64,000 bases of DNA. It comes from Solitalea canadensis DSM 3403 (GTDB taxonomy: Bacteria > Bacteroidota > Bacteroidia > Sphingobacteriales > Sphingobacteriaceae). The position numbers and the translations under genes were made by a program. The DNA lies in the NCBI RefSeq assembly GCF_000242635.2, contig NC_017770.1, positions 1,302,001 to 1,366,000 on the forward strand, given 5' to 3'. This document shows, piece after piece, positions 53,024-61,937 of this stretch (position 1 is the stretch's first letter; the number at the start of each line of letters is the position of its first letter). The notes below the pieces were generated by a model. That model saw only the letters and a list, made by a program, of their open reading frames with translations. It had not been told where the DNA came from and did not search any database.

Positions 53024-53629
53024 ATGAAAAACTATGATGGCTATTTGCGATATGAATATTTAATCACCTACCAAAATAATAGAATTTATAAATGTACTAA
53101 GTATGAATGGGTGAGTGGGGGACGTAAGTTTCAGCTTGAATGGACTTTAAATTGGAATAAAGATGCATTAAGTGAGGTTAGTGAAACAAATATTTTGGGG
53201 CCGAGTTATAGTTCCCTGCAGAAATATCAATATCTTAAACCTAAAGAACCCAACCAGCTAACCAGTTGGAATGTAATACATCCATGGTCTACTATTAATG
53301 TTTTGTATAATACAAACGAGAAAAACTACTGGGCGAAAGATATCAGGAATAAGGAATTGTATTTTTTGATATTCTCTGACCCTTCAGGAAATGTTGACTT
53401 TGATCAAATAATTCCCTCGCAAAAGGAAATCAATTATAGAGAATCTTTCAGACGCTCCATAGATGATAATTATGATACAATTCGTGTACTCGAGGCAGCA
53501 TACAATGAACATAACTATCCTGTTCGTACAGTTAAGGAGATTTCCCATCGTTGGGAGGGTGATGGATGGGATTATTATAAATACAATTACATTACAAAAA
53601 CATTCTATGAAAAAATAATTGTCAAATAA
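53024..53629 (+). pseudogene. Lipoprotein paralogue 4, internally deleted (no signal peptide)
   Basis: 201 residues. The first bases (ATGAAAAACTATG) match the family leader exactly. The reading frame then jumps straight into mid-body sequence (YEYLITYQNNRIYKCTKYEW), so the signal, lipobox and CKCK are absent. The rest is intact family sequence (NEKNYWAKDIRNKELYFLIF; YNEHNYPVRTVKEI) and resembles paralogue 5. This looks like a deletion between leader and body. The product, if made, would stay in the cytoplasm. Confidence 0.7.
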
Positions 53630-53645
53630 TAATATAACTATCCCT

Positions 53646-54530
53646 ATGAAAAATTATGCTCTCTATCTACTAATGCTATGTCTCGCTGTCATTGGATGCC
53701 AGAAAGATATAGGTGAACCTGATGCTGATCTAACAGCTAAGAAAGACAAGGGTTGTAAGTGTAAGGTGCTGTATTTACCTGTTACCCTAATAAGAGACCC
53801 TCTAACAGGCGACGCCACTCATGATAGTACGGTTTTTAAGTATTGTGATAAATACGGTAACTTAAGTTCAATCAAGAATTATGATATCGATTATAGGTGG
53901 CGTATAGATTCCGCCATACAATATTACTTCTTCTATAATAAGAAAAAAGAGGTTTCAAAAGTGGAATGCTATTATAAGAATAAAATCTACTTTACCATAT
54001 TAGTTGAATATAAGGCAGATAAAATTTACAAATGTACCAGGTATTCAAACGATAATGCTGTAACTAACGAATGGATTTTCATTTGGAATAAGGACGTATT
54101 AAAAGAAATTAAGAATGCTACCACTTTGACTACGATTTACAACTTTGAGTATAAAAATCCTGATGATCCGGCTGAATTAGTACACTGGACTGTAGGTGAG
54201 AGTAGTACCGGAATTGAGTATTCAAATAAAAATTATTGGGCCAAAGACATTAAAAACAAGGAATTGTTATTTGTAATTGGTTTAAGACAATCGTTTCTGC
54301 CAATAAAAAAAGAAGTGCTTAATAGTGACTATTACTCCGGTGAATCTAACTGGACTAGTATGGCTGAAACTATCCGTTTAATTAGTGCAGATTATAATGA
54401 GGCAGATTACCCAACACGATCCTTTTATGAAGATATTCTTTATTATTATGGGGATATCTATTCTAGTGGAGAGCATCAGGATGTTTCATTTACTACTAAA
54501 GTCAAGTACGAAAAGGTAATTATTAAATAA
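53646..54530 (+). CDS. Lipoprotein paralogue 5
   Basis: 294 residues. I chose the ATG at 53646 because it starts the family leader (MKNYALYLLMLCLAVIGCQK); the frame is open from 53619. It has DIGEPDADLTAKKDKGCKCK and a body with KYGNLSSIKNYDIDYRW. KADKIYKCTRYSNDN parallels paralogue 4. The late motif is NKNYWAKDIKNKELLFVIGL. It is the last gene of the first run. Confidence 0.8.
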   Translation: MKNYALYLLMLCLAVIGCQKDIGEPDADLTAKKDKGCKCKVLYLPVTLIRDPLTGDATHDSTVFKYCDKYGNLSSIKNYDIDYRWRIDSAIQYYFFYNKKKEVSKVECYYKNKIYFTILVEYKADKIYKCTRYSNDNAVTNEWIFIWNKDVLKEIKNATTLTTIYNFEYKNPDDPAELVHWTVGESSTGIEYSNKNYWAKDIKNKELLFVIGLRQSFLPIKKEVLNSDYYSGESNWTSMAETIRLISADYNEADYPTRSFYEDILYYYGDIYSSGEHQDVSFTTKVKYEKVIIK

Positions 54531-54717
54531 TCTTATGAAAGCGCTCTTTAACTGCAGACTCTATTCTGTCATATCACCTTGGAAGGTTGGTTTAATATAA
54601 ATCTGAGAATTAAACCAATTACAAAATCATTATATTTAAGTAGTTGCTAATTAATGAATTAAAGCTAAGAGTTCGTCTATCTATTTATTCTATAACATTT
54701 TCTTTAATCTACTCGAA

Positions 54718-55557
54718 ATGAAAAATTATGCGCTCTATCTACTAATTCTATGTCTTGCTGTCACCGGATGTCAGAAAGATATAGCCGAAAATGAAGTTGA
54801 TCTAACAGCTAAAAAAGACAAAAACTGTAAATGTAAAAAGGAGCGTTATTTACCCGTAATGATACTTGAAAAGAGTTTAGACTTTCTTGCAACGGATACT
54901 GTTCGAATCAAATATCATGACAAAAAAGGCAATATTTCATGTGTAACCTCCAGCCAAAGAAAAGGTGCTATTAAATTTCATTATAACAACAATAACGAAC
55001 TTCAAAGAGTGGATTATTATGATGACGGGTACTTTTTAATTACTAATAAAGATGGAAAACTAGATAAATGTTCTTATTATAGATCAGATAGTCCCTCGAC
55101 CCCTTATTTTGATTTAATTTTTAATTCCTCTGAAAGTGATACATTGACTGTTTTGGAAAGGTATGATGACGATACGGAATATAAACCGCGGTATTTTCTT
55201 TATACTGATGTTAATCTTCCCCAAGCATTGACCTTTAGTTACACCTACAGCTCATCAGAATATGCTTATAATATAGTGAGTAACAATAAAAATAACTGGG
55301 CAAAAGACGTAAATAATAAAGAACTTTTATTTTATATCAGCATCTCTGGATTATACATTTTCCCTACCCAAAATAATATTTCTGAGTTGCAACGATATGA
55401 TTTTATATTTTATAAGCAGTCTACCTATTCTAATTTTCAATATAACGATGCAAATTATCCAGTCTTCTTTAATCGTCTATTAGTAATAGCAACCGATATT
55501 GATGAGCAATATTTTAACGATCAATTTAAGATTTATTATGAGAAAGTAAACAACTAA
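54718..55557 (+). CDS. Lipoprotein paralogue 6, start of second run
   Basis: 279 residues with leader MKNYALYLLILCLAVTGCQK, then KNCKCKKERYLPVMILEKSL. The body is RIKYHDKKGNISCVTSSQRK and the late motif NNWAKDVNNKELLFYISI. It has its own 5' leader: the ~100 bp upstream (about 54630-54717, with TCTATCTATTTATTC) resemble those upstream of paralogue 1 at 50240-50333, so the promoter/leader was duplicated with the gene. Confidence 0.8.
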   Translation: MKNYALYLLILCLAVTGCQKDIAENEVDLTAKKDKNCKCKKERYLPVMILEKSLDFLATDTVRIKYHDKKGNISCVTSSQRKGAIKFHYNNNNELQRVDYYDDGYFLITNKDGKLDKCSYYRSDSPSTPYFDLIFNSSESDTLTVLERYDDDTEYKPRYFLYTDVNLPQALTFSYTYSSSEYAYNIVSNNKNNWAKDVNNKELLFYISISGLYIFPTQNNISELQRYDFIFYKQSTYSNFQYNDANYPVFFNRLLVIATDIDEQYFNDQFKIYYEKVNN

Positions 55558-55561
55558 AACT

Positions 55562-56413
55562 ATGAAAACACACACGCTCTACCTACTAATTCTATGTTTT
55601 TCTTTCATTGGATGTCAGAAAGATATAGGTGAAACTGACGCTGAATTGGCAGCAAAAAAAGAAAAGGATTGTAAATGTAAAAAGGAACGGTATTTACCCG
55701 TGATGATAGTTGACAGCAGTTTAGATTATACTATTCCTGTTGTTGATACATTTCGTATCAAATACCATGACAACAAAGGCAATATTTCTTGCATAACTTC
55801 AAGCAGAAGTAAAGCCTCTATCAAATTTCATTATAACAGCAGTAATGAACTTCAACGTATAGATTATTATAATTACGGATATTTAATAATAACCAATAAA
55901 AACGGAAAACTTGATAAATGCTCTTTTTATAGCTCTATTATCCCAAGTGCCAATAATTTTGATTTAATTTTTAATTCCTCTGACAGTGACACCCTGACTG
56001 TTTTGGAAAGATTCTACTTCAGTGGTTTAGAATATAAAACGCGTTATTTTCTTTATGAGGATGTTAGCCTCCCTAAGGCATTGACTTCTACTTACTCTAA
56101 TGACAAGCCATATGCAGACAGATATTCTTTGTTAAGTAACAGTAAAAATAACTGGGCAAAGGACATAAATAATAAAGAACTTTTGTTTTATCTCGACATT
56201 TCAGAATTAAAGGTTTTTCCTACGCAGAACAATTTCTCCGCGGTAACTCGCAATTATTTATTAACTCAATATGATTATGATTATACTGATTTTCAATATA
56301 ATAATGCAAATTACCCTGTGTTCTTTAATAGGTTAGAGGTAGAAAGAAGTGATATGTATGATCTAACTTATAGGAATCAGTATAAAATATTTTATCAAAA
56401 AGTAAGTGAGTAA
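55562..56413 (+). CDS. Lipoprotein paralogue 7
   Basis: 283 residues, with its ATG 4 bp after paralogue 6. It is closely similar to it throughout (KERYLPVMIVDSSLDY; RIKYHDNKGNISCITSSRSK; LIFNSSDSDTLTVLERF; NNWAKDINNKELLFYLDI), so this pair is the most recent duplication in the array. The lipobox is SFIGC. Confidence 0.8.
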   Translation: MKTHTLYLLILCFSFIGCQKDIGETDAELAAKKEKDCKCKKERYLPVMIVDSSLDYTIPVVDTFRIKYHDNKGNISCITSSRSKASIKFHYNSSNELQRIDYYNYGYLIITNKNGKLDKCSFYSSIIPSANNFDLIFNSSDSDTLTVLERFYFSGLEYKTRYFLYEDVSLPKALTSTYSNDKPYADRYSLLSNSKNNWAKDINNKELLFYLDISELKVFPTQNNFSAVTRNYLLTQYDYDYTDFQYNNANYPVFFNRLEVERSDMYDLTYRNQYKIFYQKVSE

Positions 56414-57061
56414 AAGCTGTAAGATTTTTTCAAGTTGGATTTCACTAAAAGATATAAAATGAAAAGCCCTGCGGGGTGCAGGGCCTTCAAACAATTAAAC
56501 CAAACCGTCTTTAATATTTTTGAACCTTCAGATCTTTAACAATCCAGGTTATTGTTAACTAAACTATGCTTCACCAATTGGTCTATTATCAATCGGGAGT
56601 TATCTGTTATTATCAACCTTTTTGCCAGAATTTCAACTTTTGCTCCACTATCAACCTTTCTCCAGATTAATAGCTCTTTTTCTTAGCTCGATTTAACTTT
56701 GTTTATTTATTATTAAGCATTGACAGTGAGTTGTTTGTGATCAATAGAGTCGCCACTACTTCAAGAAAATTTGTAGGAACAACGTTTAAAATTAGGTGGA
56801 TTGTTAATTCTTTTTAGGACGATTATTTCAATCTTGTAGTCAGTAGGTTGTATACTAATTGAGTCAGTATTGTATACATTTTTTGCTTATTAGTTTGTTT
56901 TGATGATTTACAACGAGTTATAATAAGCATAGGTTATGTTCTTAAATAAATAGTTAATAATCATATTAGTTACCGAGGTCGTTTGATTCCCGAAATTGCG
57001 AATTAAGATGTCGCTATTTACTGCCAAGGCTCCAATAATAATACAATACGTTTAGTACTAT

Positions 57062-57090
57062 AAAGTGCACACAAATTGTGCACTTTTATA
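57062..57090. terminator. Orphan bidirectional terminator-like hairpin
   Basis: AAAGTGCACA and TGTGCACTTT form a perfect 10-bp stem with a 5-nt loop, flanked by TTTATA. No gene lies within 600 bp upstream or 340 bp downstream on the + strand. Confidence 0.55.
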
Positions 57091-57154
57091 AATATTGGTA
57101 CTGTAATTAGTAATTCATTTATTGTATAATCATTTGATAGTTAACCAGTTTAAT

Positions 57155-57183
57155 GGCATGAAAATTGTATACAATTTAATGCC
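57155..57183. promoter_or_regulatory. Extended palindrome (operator or hairpin)
   Basis: AAATTGTATACAATTT (57162-57177) is a perfect 16-bp palindrome. GGCAT (57155-57159) and ATGCC (57179-57183) extend the symmetry outward, with a one-base offset. It is a candidate operator for a dimeric regulator. The inner half-site also appears near 56870. Confidence 0.4.
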
Positions 57184-57427
57184 AGTCATTTATTACGAAG
57201 GACATACCATTTGTTAACTTACACACCCTGCACTCCCTGGCGGGGATTTTTTTTGAATAGAGCACATGTTTAAAAGCCTGATCTGTTAAGGTTATGCTTA
57301 CATCTACCTATGATTTAGATTGTAGTACTTTTCTTCTCCATTATAAAATTCGCCAATAAAAACTATCTTGATTTTTATAATACATCTATAAAACAACAAA
57401 TCTTCTCTGACTGTGGGTACATTCAAA

Positions 57428-57859
57428 ATGAAATCAGGTATCAAAACTATTCTGGTCGTTAGCATATTGTTAACAGTTTTAATGGCGTTTCATAACAAAG
57501 AAACGAGCATCGAAAGTCCAATACATCAGCTTCGGATTTATCAGGTTCCTAAAGAAAATAGAATGGTTTTTCATGAGCGTTTCAGAGACCATGCTCACCG
57601 GATAATGAAAAAATATGGGTTTAACATCGTTTCAATATGGGAGTCGAATTTTAACAACAAAGTTGAGTTTGTTTACCTGTTGGAATGGAAGGACAAAAAA
57701 ACCATGGAAAATGCCTGGAAAAACTTCATGGCAGATCAGGAATGGAAAGATATCAAAAAAGAATCGAGTAAAATACATGGAACTTTTGTTGAAAATATAG
57801 AAGACCGTACGCTCATGCTAACCGATTATTCGCCTCAAAAGAAATTACTGAAGGAGTGA
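57428..57859 (+). CDS. NIPSNAP-family protein with N-terminal signal/anchor
   Basis: This 143-residue protein has a hydrophobic N-terminus (KTILVVSILLTVLMAFHNKE) and then a NIPSNAP-type ferredoxin-like domain (IHQLRIYQVPKENRMVFHER, HRIMKKYGFNIVSIWESNFN, KVEFVYLLEWKDKKTMENAW). The biochemical role of the family is not established. The ATG at 57428 is preferred to a GTG at 57413. It is monocistronic. Confidence 0.85.
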   Translation: MKSGIKTILVVSILLTVLMAFHNKETSIESPIHQLRIYQVPKENRMVFHERFRDHAHRIMKKYGFNIVSIWESNFNNKVEFVYLLEWKDKKTMENAWKNFMADQEWKDIKKESSKIHGTFVENIEDRTLMLTDYSPQKKLLKE

Positions 57860-57875
57860 TCATAATAGCAAGATA

Positions 57876-57905
57876 AAAAGCAGTACCAATTGGACTGCTT
57901 TTATA
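57876..57905 (+). terminator. Intrinsic terminator of the NIPSNAP gene
   Basis: AAAGCAGT and ACTGCTTT form an 8-bp stem with a 9-nt loop, followed by TATACTTTA. Confidence 0.65.
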
Positions 57906-57973
57906 CTTTATTAGATGGCTACTTTTTGGCAGAAATTTAATATGGAGGTCTAACTATTTATTCAAAATTATAA

Positions 57974-58825
57974 TTACTTATTGACTTTTATGTATGAAAC
58001 ACATTGTTGGCTTTCCTCAACCCATTGTTCCATTTCATCAGATACTCGGTATGTTTTACCGTAAGTTAAAGGGTAGTTAGCTTCATTATATTGTTGGTCA
58101 TGATAAGTACTTTCAAAGAAGTTTTGACCATATTCTGTAAATTCGTACTTAAGGATACTTGAAATGTCGTTACTTGCGGGTACAATCTTTGGACTTGAAT
58201 CTATCAATGCTAAAAAGATAATCTCTTTATTCTTAATATCTTTTGCCCAATATTTATATTCCGAGCTTTTATAGCTAAATGAATAACCGGCAGTAAGCTC
58301 TTTCTGATTGGGATCATAAAACTCGTAGCCTGCTATAGAATTATCGGAGTTATAGGAGAAAATAATGGAATCTCTATTCGTAATTTGACTGTCTTCTACT
58401 CGTCGGATAACTAGATTCTTTATTTTATCTCCATCCCATCTTATTGTATAATTATCTACGGTGTATCCTCCGGAATAATTTTTAGTCAGTTTGGTTAATT
58501 TATTCCCTGTGTATGTTAATTCATAATTATCATACAAAACGCCGTCGTCGTCCATCCATTGAAGTTTTTCTATACGATTGTTATTTCCATAAATGAAATG
58601 CACTTTCATATAAGTGTTTTCTACAATCGTAGCTAAATTTCCAGTACTATCCTTATAGGTAAAACTATATTTTGCCTCGCTATAAGTCTTTGGCAAATAA
58701 ATAGTGGGACATTTATTACAATGGTCCTTCTTTTTTTCAGACGATAAAGGTGATTCATCTGTATCTTTTTGACAAGCCATAATTAGCATAGTCAATAGGA
58801 TTGAATAGATAGAGAGCGTTTTCAT
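57974..58825 (-). CDS. Lipoprotein paralogue 8, divergent copy on the opposite strand
   Basis: 283 residues. It has the same layout as the array at 50334-56413: lipobox MLIMAC, QKDTDESPLSSEKKKDHCNK with a C-x2-C pair (CNKC) in place of CKCK, then YLPKTYSEAKYSFTYKDSTG. The body repeats (ELTYTGNKLTKLTKNYSGGY), and the late motif is KYWAKDIKNKEIIFLALI with QQYNEANYPLTY. It is the most diverged member and lacks the near-identical leader DNA, so it may be the ancestral or an old copy. Confidence 0.8.
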   Translation of the reverse strand: MKTLSIYSILLTMLIMACQKDTDESPLSSEKKKDHCNKCPTIYLPKTYSEAKYSFTYKDSTGNLATIVENTYMKVHFIYGNNNRIEKLQWMDDDGVLYDNYELTYTGNKLTKLTKNYSGGYTVDNYTIRWDGDKIKNLVIRRVEDSQITNRDSIIFSYNSDNSIAGYEFYDPNQKELTAGYSFSYKSSEYKYWAKDIKNKEIIFLALIDSSPKIVPASNDISSILKYEFTEYGQNFFESTYHDQQYNEANYPLTYGKTYRVSDEMEQWVEESQQCVSYIKVNK

Positions 58826-58994
58826 AGGTTTTAATTTTAAAGTGTTGAATCTCAGCTACATAAAGTTAATATTAATTAGTAATATAAAAAACTGCTGACA
58901 GCCTTTATGGCTATTTTTTGTTTTGATGTTATTTATAAACCTAACAACATCCAATCAAATTAACCGTTAATAGAGTTCAATACATTTGAAAACT

Positions 58995-59573
58995 ATGAAT
59001 AACAAAGTCAATATTCTGAACACCGAAATACTTTCCGACAACTGGTATATACTTAAAAAGATAACTTATGAGTATGCCCAAAAAGACGGGAAAACCCAAG
59101 TCCAATCCAGAGAAGCTTACGATAGAGGTAATGGAGCCACCATTTTATTGTATAATCGGCCACAAAAAACTGTTATCCTAACCAGGCAGTTTAGGTTGCC
59201 GACATTTATAAATGGTAACCATTCGGGATTATTAATTGAGGCTTGTGCAGGTTTGCTTGATAAAGATAATCCGGAAGATTGTATAAGACGAGAAACGGAA
59301 GAAGAAACCGGTTATAAAATTTCAGATGTTCGGAAAATCTTCGAGGCCTATATGTCACCAGGCTCAGTTACAGAAATATTGCATTTTTTTATTGCTGAGT
59401 ACTCCAAAGAGATGAAAGTAACCGATGGAGGAGGAGTAGAGCATGAAGGAGAAAATATTGAAGTTTTAGAAATTACTATCGATGAAGCGATGAAGATGAT
59501 TGCTTCCGGCGAAATTAAAGACGGAAAAACAATTATGCTTCTTCAATATATAAAATTGAATAACCTTTTATGA
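58995..59573 (+). CDS. nudK: NUDIX hydrolase, NudK-like (GDP-mannose pyrophosphatase type)
   Basis: This 192-residue protein has a Nudix box with GLLDKDNPEDCIRRETEEET-GY (GX5EX7REUXEEXGU type) near residues 83-106, preceded by RQFRLPTFINGNHSGLLIEA. AYMSPGSVTEILHFFIAEYS follows, as in NudK/ADP-sugar pyrophosphatases that cleave nucleotide sugars. The ATG at 58995 is preferred to a TTG at 58986. It overlaps the DinB gene by 4 bp (ATGA), so they are co-translated. Confidence 0.87.
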   Translation: MNNKVNILNTEILSDNWYILKKITYEYAQKDGKTQVQSREAYDRGNGATILLYNRPQKTVILTRQFRLPTFINGNHSGLLIEACAGLLDKDNPEDCIRRETEEETGYKISDVRKIFEAYMSPGSVTEILHFFIAEYSKEMKVTDGGGVEHEGENIEVLEITIDEAMKMIASGEIKDGKTIMLLQYIKLNNLL

Positions 59574-60058
59574 CGGTAAAAAATACTCGAACGGGTGCAG
59601 TAGGAGCATTGATGGATATTTATGAAGCGGCTATTTCAAAACTCAAGACCGTTATTGAAGATATTCCCGACGATTATTTAACTGTAATCCTTGATCCAAG
59701 TACTACCGACGAGAGTTGCAAAACAATTCAGGCAATATTAACTCATGTTGTAAGTTCGGGTTATGGTTATGCAACCAGTATTCATAATTTAAAAGGACAT
59801 AACGCTAAACGTCCGGATAAAAGTTTTCACTTAACGATTGCTGAGTACACAGAAGAGTTGAACAATGTGTTTGCCTATACAGAGAACGTTTTTAAAGAAA
59901 TTTCAGATGATGAATTGGAACAATTTGATGATTCCTTAAAGATAAAAGCAGGCTGGGGACAACTTTACGACATTGAACAAATGACAGAACATGCTATTGT
60001 TCACATTCTGCGTCATACACGACAAATCGCGAGAATAAAAGAGCAAAAGTTGAAATAG
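59570..60058 (+). CDS. DinB-family four-helix protein
   Basis: This 162-residue helical protein has the metal-site histidines of the DinB/YfiT superfamily: TIQAILTHVVSSGYGYATSI (first His), and the C-terminal EQMTEHAIVHILRHTRQIAR with two more. Members are metal-dependent thiol-transferase-like or damage-inducible proteins; the reaction here is unknown. It is translationally coupled to the NUDIX gene. Confidence 0.82.
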   Translation: MTVKNTRTGAVGALMDIYEAAISKLKTVIEDIPDDYLTVILDPSTTDESCKTIQAILTHVVSSGYGYATSIHNLKGHNAKRPDKSFHLTIAEYTEELNNVFAYTENVFKEISDDELEQFDDSLKIKAGWGQLYDIEQMTEHAIVHILRHTRQIARIKEQKLK

Positions 60059-60141
60059 ATTATGTCAGCTTGTTGATTGGTTCGTAGAGCCATCTCTAAT
60101 GTACATTTTTAAAATATTTAGGAAAAAATAAATAAAAAACT

Positions 60142-60210
60142 TAGCTTTGCGCTCCCAAATTGGAGGCAGATGCGAGAGAAAGCGGTGAGGTATAATCCTT
60201 TCTTCCGCAC
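60142..60210 (+). pseudogene. tRNA-Leu-like relic with intact promoter box, upstream of tig
   Basis: TAGCTTTG (60142-60149) is a perfect TANNTTTG box, followed by GCGCTCCCAAATT, similar to the leader of tRNA-Leu (GCAGTCCCGAAAC). Then comes a degenerate tRNA-like stretch with a D-loop-like AAATTGGAGGCAGATGCGAG and a 3' end GGTATAATCCTTTCTTCCGC, close to the T-arm and acceptor 3' strand of tRNA-Leu. No intact cloverleaf forms. The box may now serve tig. A hairpin ATCCTCCGC/GCGGGGGAT follows (60217-60237). Confidence 0.45.
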
Positions 60211-60307
60211 TGAATTATCCTCCGCCTAGCGGGGGATTCTTAATTTAAAGTAATTAGTAATTGTTAAAGTGCTTAGCCAATAGGTGGCTAAAAATTCTTT
60301 TATAAAG

Positions 60308-61654
60308 ATGAATATCACCCAAGAAAAAATCAACGACTTAGGTTCTGTAATTACCATTAACATTCAACCTGCTGACTATAAAGCGAAAGTTGAAAAGGCA
60401 ATTAAAGATCAAAGTAAAAAAGCTCGTATTCCGGGCTTCCGTCCAGGTATGGTTCCTGCTGCTCACATCAAAAAAATGTACGGTAAAAGCATTTTGTTAG
60501 ATGAGATCAATAACCTGCTTTCTGACTCGTTGAACAACTATATCTCTGATAACAAATTAGAAGTTTTAGGTCAGCCTCTTCCAAAAGTTGATCAGGATAG
60601 AGATTACAAATGGGATTTCGAAGATACGTTTGAGTTTAGTTATGAAGTAGGTTTAGCACCTGACTTTAAAGCTGATTTCTCATCAAAAGATAAATTCACC
60701 AAATACAAAATTTCTGCTGACGAGGAAACCATCAAAAGCCGTATGGAAAGCTTACAACGCGCTTACGGTAAAATGACCAATCCGGAAAAATCAGCAGAAG
60801 GTGATAGTATCTATGGCGAATTAGTTCAATTAGCTGAAGATGGTTTCGTACTAGAAGGCGGCATCAGCCACACTACTTCAGTTCGTATTGAATTAGTTGA
60901 AGATGCTAAAATCAAAAAATCATTGATCGGCTTGAAAAAAGACGATGTTGTTTCTTTTGATATTCAAAAAGCCTACAAAAATAACGCAACGTTAATTCAC
61001 AACTTATTAAACATTTCGGAAGAAGAAGCTGCTGAAGTAAAAGGTAACTTCCAGTTAACTGTTAAAAACGTTAACCGTTTAGAAGCTGCTGAATTAAACG
61101 AAGAGTTTTTCAATAAAGTGTTCCCTGATGGTAGCGTAACTTCTGCAGATACTTTTAAAGAGTATGTGGTTAAAGAGATCGAAAGCCAAATGCAAATGAA
61201 CGCTGATCGTAAATTATCAAACGATATTTACGAGTACGCTGTAGATAAGATCAAATTTGATCTTCCTAGTGATTTCTTGAAACGTTGGTTAAAAGCGACA
61301 AACGAGAAATTAACTGACGAAGAATTAGAGAAAGACTATGCAGGTTTTGAGAAAAACTTAAAATGGACGTTGATCGAAAACAAAGTAGTTCAGTCAAACA
61401 ACATCGAAATCAAACCTGAAGAAGTAATTGCTTTAGCAAAAGAGCGTATTGCTGCTCAGTTTGCGATGTACAGCCCGACTCCACTTTCAGATGTACAATT
61501 AAATGAGTATACCCAAAACTTCATCTCTGATCGTGAGCGTGCCACTCAAATGTACAATGAAGTACGTAGCAACAGAGTTTTTGAATTCTTAAAAAACACT
61601 GTTGAAACAAAAGAAAAAGCAATTGACTACAAATCGTTCTTAGAATTAAAGTAA
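60308..61654 (+). CDS. tig: Trigger factor
   Basis: This 448-residue ribosome-associated chaperone starts MNITQEKINDLGSVITINIQ. The ribosome-binding signature is present (KKARIPGFRPGMVPAAHIKK, near residues 38-57). A diverged central peptidyl-prolyl isomerase-like region (AEGDSIYGELVQLAEDGFVL) follows, and a helical C-terminal cradle. I chose the ATG at 60308; the longer frame begins with GTG at 60284. It lies upstream of clpP and clpX, the conserved order, with a terminator between tig and clpP. Confidence 0.93.
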   Translation: MNITQEKINDLGSVITINIQPADYKAKVEKAIKDQSKKARIPGFRPGMVPAAHIKKMYGKSILLDEINNLLSDSLNNYISDNKLEVLGQPLPKVDQDRDYKWDFEDTFEFSYEVGLAPDFKADFSSKDKFTKYKISADEETIKSRMESLQRAYGKMTNPEKSAEGDSIYGELVQLAEDGFVLEGGISHTTSVRIELVEDAKIKKSLIGLKKDDVVSFDIQKAYKNNATLIHNLLNISEEEAAEVKGNFQLTVKNVNRLEAAELNEEFFNKVFPDGSVTSADTFKEYVVKEIESQMQMNADRKLSNDIYEYAVDKIKFDLPSDFLKRWLKATNEKLTDEELEKDYAGFEKNLKWTLIENKVVQSNNIEIKPEEVIALAKERIAAQFAMYSPTPLSDVQLNEYTQNFISDRERATQMYNEVRSNRVFEFLKNTVETKEKAIDYKSFLELK

Positions 61655-61694
61655 GTCGGTTTGATAAAATAGTCAAATTGTCATAATATTTAAG

Positions 61695-61730
61695 AAGTCT
61701 GTCATGTAAATGGCAGACTTTCTTTTTTTA
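61695..61730 (+). terminator. Intrinsic terminator after tig
   Basis: AAGTCTGTC pairs with GGCAGACTT (one G-U), with an 8-nt loop, followed by TCTTTTTTT. Confidence 0.8.
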
Positions 61731-61937
61731 CGTATTCAACAAAAAAACTTCAAAAAATATTAATAGAAACATCACAAAACAGATAACCAATATTTTACAG
61801 CGCTTAATGATGAATACTGTACTGTCAGCTATTTTTTGTGTATGATATTTGATTATCTTCGTTTTGAAAGGAAAATTACGCTTTTAAAAAACCTATCGTG
61901 AAATTCCCTGTATTTATTAAAAAGAAAGAAGTAACAC

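Larger units (their letters stand above)
56414..57427. other. 1-kb intergenic region with several hairpins
   Basis: No convincing ORF. It holds a GC-rich hairpin after the lipoprotein run (GCCCTGC/GCAGGGC, about 56464-56483) and repeated TATCAACCTTT tracts near 56610-56660. An orphan terminator, an interrupted palindrome around 57155-57183, and a weak terminator-like TCCC/GGGA hairpin with TTTTTTTT (about 57232-57254) follow. ATTGTATACA occurs near 56870 and again at 57164. Confidence 0.5.

Noticed and set aside
50334-56413. Diversity-generating retroelement behind the variable lipoproteins
   Set aside because: No reverse transcriptase or template repeat is present in the window. Variation spans whole bodies, which fits duplication and recombination better.
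57257-57263. Additional GAATAG(T)-like sites elsewhere (for example 57257 GAATAGA, 45690s GAATAGT inside the repressor gene, reverse-strand copy near 4892)
   Set aside because: They lack a matching half-site 21 bp away or lie inside coding sequence, so I did not count them as members of the motif set.
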